A DNA stretch of 64,000 nucleotides from Streptomyces sp. CB03234. Its GTDB lineage: Bacteria > Actinomycetota > Actinomycetes > Streptomycetales > Streptomycetaceae. The stretch is from positions 620,001-684,000 of the forward strand of contig NZ_LIYH01000004.1 of assembly GCF_001905885.1 (NCBI RefSeq), read 5' to 3'. This document shows positions 8,192 through 16,178 of the stretch, piece after piece; positions within the stretch are counted from its first letter, which is position 1; each line of letters starts with the position of its first letter. The notes under the pieces are model-generated. The model had not been told where the DNA came from. It ran no database searches and saw only the letters and a list, made by a program, of their open reading frames with translations. The translations under genes and the position numbers were made by a program.

Positions 8192-9367
8192 TCGGGCGAC
8201 TGCTCGGTGGTGGTCTCGCCGGGGGGGCGGCTCCGTGGTCGTCTCCGTGTCCGCCGTCTCCGGGCTCACCGGGGACTCGGGGGTCTCCGGGCTGGGGGAG
8301 GACGGCGGCTTGGGCGTGGGCGACGACGGGGGAGGGGACGTCGCGGTGTCGGTGGGGCTGATCGTCGGCGCCTTCGTCTCCTTGTCCCGGTCGGCGTTGG
8401 AGTCGCCCCGGTGGCGGGCGATCCACTCGCCGGTGTCGATGTCGACGATGACGAAGACCTTCACCACCTGGGTGGCGGGCTTGACGACGACCGTGTTGGA
8501 CATGCGGTAGCCGGGCCACGGGGTGCCGACGGGCCGCGGCGCGGTCCTGGTGACGACCGGGTCGCCGAGCGGATTGCCGCAGGCGCACCGCACGCGCGGC
8601 GCCCCGCGGTTGTCGACCAGGACGGCGGTACCGGCCTGGAGGACCGCCTGGTACGCCCGTGGGGCCCCGTCCCGGTAACCGTGGTTGGTGACCCAGGTGT
8701 CCGCGCGCAGCCGCAACGGGGTCAGCGACCGCAGGTAGTCGGGCACGGTGGGCGGCTGGATGCGCAAGGCGGTGGCGAAGGCCCGGTTCTTGGCCGGTTC
8801 GGCCGCCAGATACTCGATCTGACGCTCGACGTCGCAACTGGCCACGTTCTTGGTGCCGCCGTACAGGCCGCGCCGCGAACCGTCGTACTGCCGTACGGCG
8901 TTGTCGCCGGGCGGCGGCGCGGTCGTGGGCACCTGGACGGTGGGGGACGGCGAGTCGACCGGGTCGCGGGCCGTGGAATCGGTGAACGGGTCCGGGCCGG
9001 TGGCCGCGGCGTTCTGGAGGGAGAGCGTGCCGCCCCCGCCGCCGCCCCCGCCGTCCCCGTCACCGCCGCCCGGGCGGGTCAGGACGACGGCGACCACCAC
9101 CGCCACGACGAGCGCGGCGGCCGCGATCGCGATACGCGGGACGGACCGCCACCACGGGCGGTCTCCGCCGCCCCCGTCACCCGGACCGCCGCCACCGGGA
9201 CCGCCGCCCCCGCCGGGTCCGCCGCCACCGGGGCCGCCGGGGCCGCCCGGCCCCTCGCCTCCTGGGGCGGTGGGCGGCGGAGGGCCACCCTGCGGGTGCG
9301 TGGAGGCGCCCGAGATGGGGCCCGGAGGAGGGCCGGTGGGGCGTTCGGAGGGCGGTTGGGAAGTCAC
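8152..9367 (-). pseudogene. Proline-rich membrane protein (DUF6777-like), frameshifted in a G run
   Basis: Membrane-anchored protein of about 400 aa. Residues 1-70 are Pro/Gly-rich and cytosolic, one transmembrane helix follows (AIAAAALVVAVVVAVVLT), then an extracellular domain beginning LQNAAATGPDPFTDST with two Cys pairs (ASCDVE, RCACGN), which resembles DUF6777. The tail is Ser/Pro/Thr/Glu-rich. As written, seven G at 8221-8227 throw the tail out of frame after TEPPP, and the frame then stays open for over 1 kb antisense to the MEDS gene. With six G it reads TEPPPGETTTEQSPDY and stops at 8152. This looks like a sequencing error or a slippage site rather than decay. GTG start at 9367. Confidence 0.75.
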
Positions 9368-9517
9368 GTTTGTTCCCTTCTTCCGTACCGCGCCCATTGT
9401 GTGTCCCGTACGGGCCCGCCCCGCAAGCGGACAGCGTCCACGCAGTGACAGGCCGCCACAGGGACACGCCGCCACCGTCGGCAGGCGGGCTCCCGGCGGC
9501 ACCCTTAACGTGGCAGC

Positions 9518-10807
9518 GTGAGCCATCAGGGACCCCGCCCACCGAGCAGCCCCGCACCGAGCGGGGGACGCGGCGCCGTGCGCGACTGGGGCGACGCCCT
9601 GGTCACCGTGCTCGCCGCCCTGGTCGCCATGGCCGTCGTCGCCGCTCTCGGCCTGTGGGCGGCGGGCGCCACCGACCTGCCGGACGGCGCGTTCCCGCAC
9701 GTCGTCGCGGCCGTCGTCGTCATCGCCGCCGGCGGATCGGTGGACGTCGCCGGAGACGCCGGCGGCCTCGCCGGTACGGACGCGGAACTCACCCTCATGC
9801 CGCTGTCCGTGACCCTCACCGGAGCCCTCGTCGCGGGTGCCTGCTTCCTCCGGCCGCTGCGGCACCGCGCCGTCGCCTCCACCGGTGAACTCCTCGGACG
9901 GGTCGCCCGAACGGCCGTCCTGTGGCTCGCCGCGCTCGCCGCGCTGACCGCACTGGCCCGGCACACGTTCCCCATCGCGCCGCCCGACTCGCCCATCGAC
10001 ATCATCGGCGGCCTGCTGGACGCCACCCCCACCGTCGGCTTCCGCGCCGACACCGGGCTCACGCTCCTGTTCGGCCTGATCTGGCTGCTCGGCGTCCTCG
10101 CCATGGCCCTGCTCGTCTCCCGCAAGGCCCCGCTCCCCGCCCGGCTGCTGCGCTACCAGGAACCGGTCCGCCCGGCCGCCTTCGCCATGCTGCTCCTGCT
10201 CCTCGCGTACGTGGCCGTCGGCCTGGTCGTCGGCCTGGTCGTGGCGGCGACCAGGGGCCATGCCGCCGAGACGTTCGCCGTGATCCTGCTGGGCCTGCCC
10301 AACGTCGTCTGGCTCGCCCTGGGCCTCGGCATCGGCGCCTCCTGGGAGGGCAGGGTCGAGGGCCCGTTCGGCCTGCCCATGCCCCACGTCCTGGACCAGG
10401 CGCTGCGCGGCTCCGAGAACACCACGCTGAACGTGTCGGCCCTCGCCCAGCACGACGGGCGGGCCTGGTGGCTCATCCCCGTCGCCGCCGTGCTGCTCCT
10501 GGCCGCCGCCTTCGCCATGGCGGTCCGCTCGCCCGCCGGCACCCGGCTGTGGCAGTACGCCCTCCACCTGGGCGTCGCCTTCGCGCTCACGATGCTCGTC
10601 GTCACCCCCGTCACCCGGGTCGTCGCGCGGCTCGGCCTGTCCGTGCTGGGCATCATCGAGATCGAGGACCTGGGCGGACAGGTGCTGCTACGGCCCCATG
10701 TGTGGACCGCCGTCGGGCTCGCCCTCGCGTGGGGCCTGGTGGCCGGTTCGCTGGGCGGGCTGCTCGCCTCGCGCGTACGCCGCAAAGGCGAAGTCCCCAC
10801 GAAGTGA
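9518..10807 (+). CDS. Streptophobe-family membrane protein
   Basis: 429-aa polytopic membrane protein with about ten hydrophobic helices spread over the whole length. It matches the Streptomyces-specific streptophobe family in size, in the start GAVRDWGDALVTVLAALVA and in conserved loops such as LPNVVWLALGLGIGASWEG and LPMPHVLDQ. The long extracytoplasmic loop near residues 80-110 is Gly/Asp-rich. Family function is unknown. The start is a GTG with only a weak ribosome site. It is divergent from the proline-rich membrane protein and converges on the kinase gene with 15 bp between stops. Confidence 0.8.
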   Translation: MSHQGPRPPSSPAPSGGRGAVRDWGDALVTVLAALVAMAVVAALGLWAAGATDLPDGAFPHVVAAVVVIAAGGSVDVAGDAGGLAGTDAELTLMPLSVTLTGALVAGACFLRPLRHRAVASTGELLGRVARTAVLWLAALAALTALARHTFPIAPPDSPIDIIGGLLDATPTVGFRADTGLTLLFGLIWLLGVLAMALLVSRKAPLPARLLRYQEPVRPAAFAMLLLLLAYVAVGLVVGLVVAATRGHAAETFAVILLGLPNVVWLALGLGIGASWEGRVEGPFGLPMPHVLDQALRGSENTTLNVSALAQHDGRAWWLIPVAAVLLLAAAFAMAVRSPAGTRLWQYALHLGVAFALTMLVVTPVTRVVARLGLSVLGIIEIEDLGGQVLLRPHVWTAVGLALAWGLVAGSLGGLLASRVRRKGEVPTK

Positions 10808-10822
10808 CCCTGAGGTTCACCT

Positions 10823-11776
10823 TCACAGTTCCCGGAACACCGGCAGCGCCCAGGCGGGCGGCGCCGGGGGCGGTGTGCGCGCACCACCGTCGCCCACCAG
10901 CGCCGCCCGCAGCTCGGCCACGAACTGCAGGCACGTGTCGTACCGCTCCTCCGGTGCCTTCGCGAGCGCCTTCGCCAGGACGGGGTCGACGGCGGCCGGC
11001 AGTCCCGGGCGCTCCCCGGTCAGGGGCGGCGGCGGATCGTACTGGTGGGCCCAGAGCAGCGCCATGTCGTCGTCACGCCGGAACGGCGGGACCCCCGCCA
11101 GCGTCTCGAACACGACACACCCCAGGCTGTACACGTCGCACCGGCCGTCCACCGGCCGCCCCGAGATCTGCTCCGGCGCCACGTAGTCGAGCGTCCCGAC
11201 GAACTGGCCCACACTGGTGAACCCGGTCAGGGACAGCGACTTCTTCGTCAGACCGAAGTCCGTGAGGTAGACGTGTTCGGGATGCTCGCTGTCGGTGCCC
11301 GGCGCGACCAGGATGTTGCCCGGCTTGACGTCCCGGTGCACCAGGTCGTGCGCGTGCGCCGCGTCCAGCGCCGACGCCACCTGCGCGGCGATCCGCCCGG
11401 CCTTGTCGGGCGGCAGGGGGCCCTCCCGGTCCAGCAGCGCCCGCAGGTCCTGCCCGGCGACGTACCGCATGGCGATGTACAGCACGCCCTCGGTCTCGCC
11501 CGCCTCGAACACCGGCACGATGTGCGGGTGGTCGATCGCGGCGGCGACCCGTGACTCGTGCGCGAACCGCTTGCGGAAGGTGTCGTTACGGGCCAGCTCC
11601 GGGGCGAGCAGCTTCAGCGCCACCGCCCGGTCCAGCCGCAGGTCGCGCGCCCGGTACACCACGGCCATGCCGCCCCGCCCGATCTCGCTCTCCACCCGGT
11701 AGTCCGCGATCTGCTTGCCGACCAGCCCCGACGGCCGGCCGGCGGGCAGGTCGTCACGCGTGACGCGGTCCGCCAT
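10823..11776 (-). CDS. Serine/threonine protein kinase
   Basis: 317-aa Hanks-type kinase consisting of little more than the catalytic domain, with no transmembrane segment. The ATP loop GRGGMA is at residues 33-38, the catalytic Lys is 55, the loop HRDVKPGN carries Asp149, DFG is 173-175 and APEQ 200-203. The activation segment holds Thr/Ser (SLSLTGFTSVGQFVGT) for autophosphorylation. The C-terminal 25 residues are Pro-rich. Its ATG overlaps the stop of the upstream gene by one base. Two FHA domains in the ABC protein upstream are natural readers of its phosphothreonines, so the three genes probably form one signalling unit. Confidence 0.93.
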   Translation of the reverse strand: MADRVTRDDLPAGRPSGLVGKQIADYRVESEIGRGGMAVVYRARDLRLDRAVALKLLAPELARNDTFRKRFAHESRVAAAIDHPHIVPVFEAGETEGVLYIAMRYVAGQDLRALLDREGPLPPDKAGRIAAQVASALDAAHAHDLVHRDVKPGNILVAPGTDSEHPEHVYLTDFGLTKKSLSLTGFTSVGQFVGTLDYVAPEQISGRPVDGRCDVYSLGCVVFETLAGVPPFRRDDDMALLWAHQYDPPPPLTGERPGLPAAVDPVLAKALAKAPEERYDTCLQFVAELRAALVGDGGARTPPPAPPAWALPVFREL

Positions 11777-12558
11777 CAGCCGTCACCCGTCGTACGGTCC
11801 GGCGCGTCGTTCTCGTCGTCGCGGCGCTCCACCAGCCGCGTCGGCTCGGCGCCCGCGTCGGGCACCGCCGCGTGCTCGACCACCCGCGTCGGCTCGTACC
11901 CCGCGGGCGGGGCGGGGACGACCGGTGGCGGCGGCTCCTCGCCGATCCCGGTACCGGCTCCCACGGCCGACGGGCCGGCCGGGCGGTCGGCGTCCGGGAC
12001 CGCCGACGGGCCGGCCGGGCGGTCGTCCTCCCGGGCCGCCGACGGGCCGGCCGAGGCCGCGTACGTACTGAGCCGCGTGCCGTCGCAGTACAGCCAGCGC
12101 TCCCGCCGCGCGTCGTACATCCACAGCGACTCCCCGTCCACGACCAGGCCGATCCGCAGCCCCTGGGTCCGCCGCCGGAACGTCTCGCCGTCCACGCGCC
12201 CCGCCGCCAGCTCCTCCGCCGCCCGCCGGTAGCGGCCCACCGCCTCCTCGGCGCGGGTGAGCAGCGGCCGCGGATCGGAGGCCGTGCCCATCGGCCGGCC
12301 CGCCGCCGGGGGATCCGGCGGTACGGAGACCAGCAGGCGCCCGTCCACCCAGGCGGACCACCCGTTGGAGCACAGGACCTGGCCCCAGTCGCCGACCCGG
12401 TCCAGCAACTGCACGGGCAGGAACGGGTCCAACGGCACGGTCGGCCGTGCCGGATCCGGCGCCTCCCAGGCGGGCAGCCCCTCGGCGGGCACCACATGGC
12501 TGGGCCGGAAGCCGTTGCCGGGGGAGTGGGGAGCGCTCGGGGAACCGGGGAAGACCAT
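11776..12558 (-). CDS. Hypothetical protein between FHA-ABC and kinase
   Basis: 260-aa soluble protein that I cannot name. The N-terminal 100 residues are Pro-rich with PLDPFLPVQLLDRVGDWGQV and CSNGWSAWVDGRLLV, an SH3-like beta pattern. The middle has a helical stretch (LTRAEEAVGRYRRAAEELAAG) and a beta part with YDARRERWLYCDGTRL. The C-terminal 80 residues are low complexity, with DRPAGPSAV present twice and two TRLVE/TRVVE phrases. Those Thr-rich ends could be kinase targets. It lies 9 bp after the FHA-ABC gene and overlaps the kinase start, so it is part of that operon. Confidence 0.8.
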   Translation of the reverse strand: MVFPGSPSAPHSPGNGFRPSHVVPAEGLPAWEAPDPARPTVPLDPFLPVQLLDRVGDWGQVLCSNGWSAWVDGRLLVSVPPDPPAAGRPMGTASDPRPLLTRAEEAVGRYRRAAEELAAGRVDGETFRRRTQGLRIGLVVDGESLWMYDARRERWLYCDGTRLSTYAASAGPSAAREDDRPAGPSAVPDADRPAGPSAVGAGTGIGEEPPPPVVPAPPAGYEPTRVVEHAAVPDAGAEPTRLVERRDDENDAPDRTTGDG

Positions 12559-12567
12559 CAGCCGTGC

Positions 12568-15120
12568 CTACTTTCGCATGATCACCGGTTCGTGCCGGCG
12601 CAGCAGCTTCGCGACCACGAACCCGAGGACGACGGACAGCACCACGAGCATCCCCATGTCCAGCAGCCACGTCCCCAGCGTGTGCTCGAACAGCGGATCG
12701 GCGGTCTTGTCGGTCGGCGAGAGCCGCCGGATGTCGACCGTCGAGCCCATCGCCCCGAACGCCCACCGGGACGGGATGAGCCACGAGAGCTGCTCCAGGA
12801 CGAGCGACCCGTGGATCTTCAGCAGGCCGCCGCAGAACACCACCTGCACGATCGCGAGGAGCACCAGGAGCGGCATGGTGACCTCCTCCTTGCGCACCAG
12901 CGCGGACACGAACAGGCCGAGCATCATCGCCGTGAACGACAGCAGCGCCACGGCCAGCGTGATCTCCACGAGCGGCGGCATCAGCACGCCCTTGCCGCCC
13001 GGGGCGTTCAGCGGGACACCGATCAGCGCGACCAGGGTCAGGACGACGGCCTGCACGACCGTGATGACGCCGAGCACCACCACTTTGGACATCAGGTACG
13101 CCGATCTGGACAGGCCGACGGCTCTCTCCCGGCGGTAGATCGTCCGCTCCTTCACCAGCTCCCGCACCGCGTTGGCGGCGCCCGTCAGCACCCCGCCGAC
13201 ACACAGGATGAGCAGCACGTTCATCGTCGACTCACGGCCGAAGCCGCCCTCCGACAGGGCCCGGGCCATCGCCCCCATCACAAACGGCAGGGCGATCATG
13301 ATGGCGATGAACGTCCGGTCGGCGCTCAGCGCGGCCGCGTACCGCCGTACGAGCGTCCGCAGCTGGGCACCCCAGCTCTGCGCCTTCGGCGGCGGCGCGG
13401 GCGGCGTGACGGCGGCCGCCCCGTCGGGCAGCGGCGGCCGCTGCATGGCGCCCGCGATGTACTGCTGGTGGAGCCGGGAGGCGCGGTACCGGCCCGCCCA
13501 GTCGCGGTCCCGGTCGTTCTCGAACGCCTCGAACGCCTCGGGCCACTCGCTGAAGCCGAAGAACCCCAGGGCGTCCTCGGGCGGCCCGTAGTACGCGATC
13601 CGCCCGCCCGGGGCCAGCACCAGCAGCCGGTCGCAGACGTCGAGGCTGAGCACGCTGTGGGTGACGACGATGACCGTACGGCCGTCGTCGGCGAGCCCGC
13701 GCAGCATGTGCATCACCGACCGGTCCATGCCCGGGTCCAGGCCGGAGGTCGGCTCGTCCAGGAACAGCAGCGACGGCTTCGTCAGCAGCTCCAGCGCCAC
13801 GCTGACGCGCTTGCGCTGCCCGCCGGACAGGCTGTGGATCGGCTGCTGGGTGCGCTGCTGGAGGCCGAGTTCCTCGATGACCTCGTCCACCCGGGCCTGC
13901 CGCTCGGAGCGGGCGGTGTCCTCGGGGAAGCGCAGCTCGGCGGCGTAGGTGAGGGCCCGGCGCACGGTCAGCTGGAGGTGCAGGATGTCGTCCTGCGGTA
14001 CGAGGCCGATGCGGCGGCGCAGTTCGGCGTAGTCCCGGTACAGGTCGCGGCCGTCGTACAGCACCGTGCCCCGGTCGGCGGGGCGCAGCCCGGTCAGCGC
14101 GTTGAGCAGCGTGGACTTGCCGGACCCGCTGGGCCCGACCACGCCGAGCAGGCACTTCTCCCCGACGGGGAAGGACACGTCGTCGATGAGGGTCTTGCGG
14201 CCCCGGTCCACCGTGACCGCCAGGTCCTGTACGTCCAGCGACACCTCTCCGGTGTCGGTGAACTCCACCAGCTGGGCGCCGACCAGGCAGAACGCCGAGT
14301 GCCCGATGCCGACGATGTCGTCGGGCGTCACGCGCGCGCGGGTGACCGGCTGGCCGTTGAGGAACGTGCCGTTGTGGCTGCCGAGGTCGTGGATCCAGTA
14401 CGTGCCGTCCGGGTGGGCGAGCAGCTCGGCGTGCCGGCGGGAGACCGTCAGGTCGTCGACGACCAGGTCGTTGTCGGGGCCGCGCCCGATGCGTACGGTC
14501 CGCGTCGGCAGCGGCCGTACGGAGGTCGGCTGCCGGAACGTGCCGGTGGCGCCGGGCAGCGACACGGAGGACGGCCGGGGCGTGGGGGGCGGGGCGTGCG
14601 ACACGGGCGGCGGGTGTGACGAGGCGGGCGGGGCGTGCGACACGGGCGGGGGGTGTGACGAGGCGGGCGGGGCCTGGGACCAGGAAGGCGCGGGCTGCGA
14701 GGGCGCGGCTCGCTCAGGAGGCGGTGCGGGCGGCGCGGACCGCTCGGGCGATGGCGCCGGGCGCTCCGGGGTTACCGGGCGGTCGGGGGCCTCGGGGGCC
14801 TCGGGCGCCGACAGCAGGGCGCAGGGCCCGTCGGCCGGATGCCCGAAGTGGATGACGCTGCCGGGCCCCACGCCCCACGCCCGGACGCGTCTGCCCTCGG
14901 CGAAGGTGCCGTTCGTACTGCCCTCGTCCCGCACGGTCCACTGTCCGCCCTCGGGGCGCAGCACCGCGTGATGCCAGGAGATCCGGGCGTCGGCCAGCAC
15001 GATGTCGCTCGCTGGGTCGCGCCCGATGCGGTACTCCCGACTCGGACTCATCACGGTGGAGTCCCCGTCGATGTCGAGGACCAGCTCGGGCGCGGTGGGC
15101 ACATATGGCCGCTCTCCCAT
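12568..15120 (-). CDS. FHA-domain ABC transporter (ATPase-permease fusion)
   Basis: 850-aa fusion. FHA domain 1 is at about residues 25-85 (YRIGRDPASDIVLAD, STNGTFAEG) and FHA domain 2 at about 205-265 (VRIGRGPDNDLVVDD, SRRHAEL, SHNGTFLNG). An ABC ATPase of the ABCG type spans about 290-520 with Walker A GPSGSGKST, signature LSGGQRKR and Walker B LLFLDEPTSGLD. An ABC-2 membrane domain with about six helices follows (590-850). The linker between the FHA domains is Pro/Ser/His-rich and carries two 13-aa repeats. FHA domains bind phosphothreonine, so the transporter is probably gated by the kinase two genes downstream. The cargo is unknown. The leader looks absent (see promoter). Confidence 0.93.
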   Translation of the reverse strand: MGERPYVPTAPELVLDIDGDSTVMSPSREYRIGRDPASDIVLADARISWHHAVLRPEGGQWTVRDEGSTNGTFAEGRRVRAWGVGPGSVIHFGHPADGPCALLSAPEAPEAPDRPVTPERPAPSPERSAPPAPPPERAAPSQPAPSWSQAPPASSHPPPVSHAPPASSHPPPVSHAPPPTPRPSSVSLPGATGTFRQPTSVRPLPTRTVRIGRGPDNDLVVDDLTVSRRHAELLAHPDGTYWIHDLGSHNGTFLNGQPVTRARVTPDDIVGIGHSAFCLVGAQLVEFTDTGEVSLDVQDLAVTVDRGRKTLIDDVSFPVGEKCLLGVVGPSGSGKSTLLNALTGLRPADRGTVLYDGRDLYRDYAELRRRIGLVPQDDILHLQLTVRRALTYAAELRFPEDTARSERQARVDEVIEELGLQQRTQQPIHSLSGGQRKRVSVALELLTKPSLLFLDEPTSGLDPGMDRSVMHMLRGLADDGRTVIVVTHSVLSLDVCDRLLVLAPGGRIAYYGPPEDALGFFGFSEWPEAFEAFENDRDRDWAGRYRASRLHQQYIAGAMQRPPLPDGAAAVTPPAPPPKAQSWGAQLRTLVRRYAAALSADRTFIAIMIALPFVMGAMARALSEGGFGRESTMNVLLILCVGGVLTGAANAVRELVKERTIYRRERAVGLSRSAYLMSKVVVLGVITVVQAVVLTLVALIGVPLNAPGGKGVLMPPLVEITLAVALLSFTAMMLGLFVSALVRKEEVTMPLLVLLAIVQVVFCGGLLKIHGSLVLEQLSWLIPSRWAFGAMGSTVDIRRLSPTDKTADPLFEHTLGTWLLDMGMLVVLSVVLGFVVAKLLRRHEPVIMRK
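14594..14671. repeat. 39-bp tandem repeat, two copies, in the FHA-ABC linker
   Basis: Two near-identical 39-bp units encode a 13-aa Ser/His/Pro/Ala repeat (SHPPPVSHAPPAS) between the two FHA domains. In-frame unit length means copy number can change without breaking the protein. Confidence 0.8.
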
Positions 15121-15126
15121 AGGGGA

Positions 15127-15132
15127 ATTTTA
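15127..15132 (-). promoter_or_regulatory. -10-like TAAAAT, possible leaderless start of FHA-ABC
   Basis: On the minus strand TAAAAT ends six bases before the ATG at 15120, which would put the transcription start on or next to the A of ATG. No Shine-Dalgarno sequence is visible, and the AT-rich patch is striking in this GC-rich DNA. No clear -35 is seen. Confidence 0.45.
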
Positions 15133-15195
15133 TCCTTCCGCGCCGACATACGCCCGGGAAGTGCGAAATTCCGGGCCTCCCGGGCCTTCCTGGTC

Positions 15196-16131
15196 TCACC
15201 GGGCAGGGCGGCGCCGGTAGTCCGCCACGATGCGGACGACGGCGTTGAAGGCGCGGACGCTGTCGGCGGGTCTCGGCTGCCCCACGGGCGTACCGAGCCG
15301 TTCGCCGCGGTAGGTCTGGCGAGGGTTGGAGTAGCGGTTGACGCGACGGCAGGGGCCGCCGGTCGCCTTGCGGCAACCGGACTCGTACGCCTCCAGCGTC
15401 GACCAGCTGCCCGACGGAGGGAAGTAGCCGCGGGCGCTGTTGGCGCCGTGGGGCGCGGTGACGTAGTCGTGCATGGCGCCCAGGTTGTGGGCGATCTCGT
15501 GGGCGAGGGAGTGGTGGGCCAGGGCCTGCTGGGCGACGACGCTGTAGCTCTGGCCGCTGGTGCGGGACGTCACGCGCCGGGGCCGGTTGGCGAGTCCGGC
15601 GGCTCCGCCGCTGCCCGTCACCACCGTGACCAGGTCGGCTCCCACGTCGTCGCGGAGGCGGGGCAGGTGGTCGGCGACACCGTCGCCGCGCCGGGCGACC
15701 GCCTTCAACAGGGCGTCACCGGACCGGTCCAGCCGCGCGGGCACCGTGGTGCGGACGATGCCGGTGAGCCGGAGGCGGGCGCGGACGGCGCTCGCGGTGA
15801 ACGCCTGGGAGGCGGAGGTGACGGCCCGTCGGATCCGGGCGCGCAGGATGGGCTCACCGCCCGCCTCGCCGGCCGCGCGGGCGGTGAAACCGGCGAGGAG
15901 GTCGATGGTGACGATCCGCTGGGCGCGGTGGCTGCGGGGCACCCCCATGCAGTGACGTTTCTTCATCGCCGGCGCATGGCACATGCCGGCTCCCTCCCGT
16001 GCGGGCGCGGCGGCAGGCGGGCCGGAAAGGGCGGACGGTCGCTCATGTGCGGGTGCGCCGCAGCCGGTCGTGCTCAGCACGAGGGCGAGCGCGGCGGCAC
16101 TCAGTGGCGAAGGGGCAACGCGCATCTCCAT
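15196..16131 (-). CDS. Metzincin-type zinc metallopeptidase lipoprotein
   Basis: 311-aa exported lipoprotein. The signal is followed by TTGC (Cys24). The zinc motif HEIAHNLGAMHD at 211-222 is the full HExxHxxGxxHD of the metzincin clan, closest to reprolysin/ADAM-like bacterial enzymes. Upstream LVTVVTGSGGAAGLA and the later pattern of Cys residues (SGCRKATGGPCRRV) resemble M12B-type domains, including the asymmetric phrase RVNRYSNP that often marks the substrate pocket. The ATG at 16131 or the third-codon ATG at 16125 are both usable. It likely cleaves surface or secreted proteins; no partner gene is obvious. Confidence 0.88.
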   Translation of the reverse strand: MEMRVAPSPLSAAALALVLSTTGCGAPAHERPSALSGPPAAAPAREGAGMCHAPAMKKRHCMGVPRSHRAQRIVTIDLLAGFTARAAGEAGGEPILRARIRRAVTSASQAFTASAVRARLRLTGIVRTTVPARLDRSGDALLKAVARRGDGVADHLPRLRDDVGADLVTVVTGSGGAAGLANRPRRVTSRTSGQSYSVVAQQALAHHSLAHEIAHNLGAMHDYVTAPHGANSARGYFPPSGSWSTLEAYESGCRKATGGPCRRVNRYSNPRQTYRGERLGTPVGQPRPADSVRAFNAVVRIVADYRRRPAR

Positions 16132-16178
16132 CCTTTCGCAGAGGACACCCCAGGTGTCCTTGCGAGAAGGTGCGTGCC

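Noticed and set aside
6956..10567. A 1203-codon open frame on the minus strand
   Set aside because: Only the part from 9367 to about 8225 is a protein; upstream is antisense to the streptophobe gene and downstream results from the frameshift at 8221-8227.
11872..14619. A 915-codon open frame on the plus strand
   Set aside because: Antisense to the FHA-ABC operon; His/Arg/Gln-rich translation with no family pattern.
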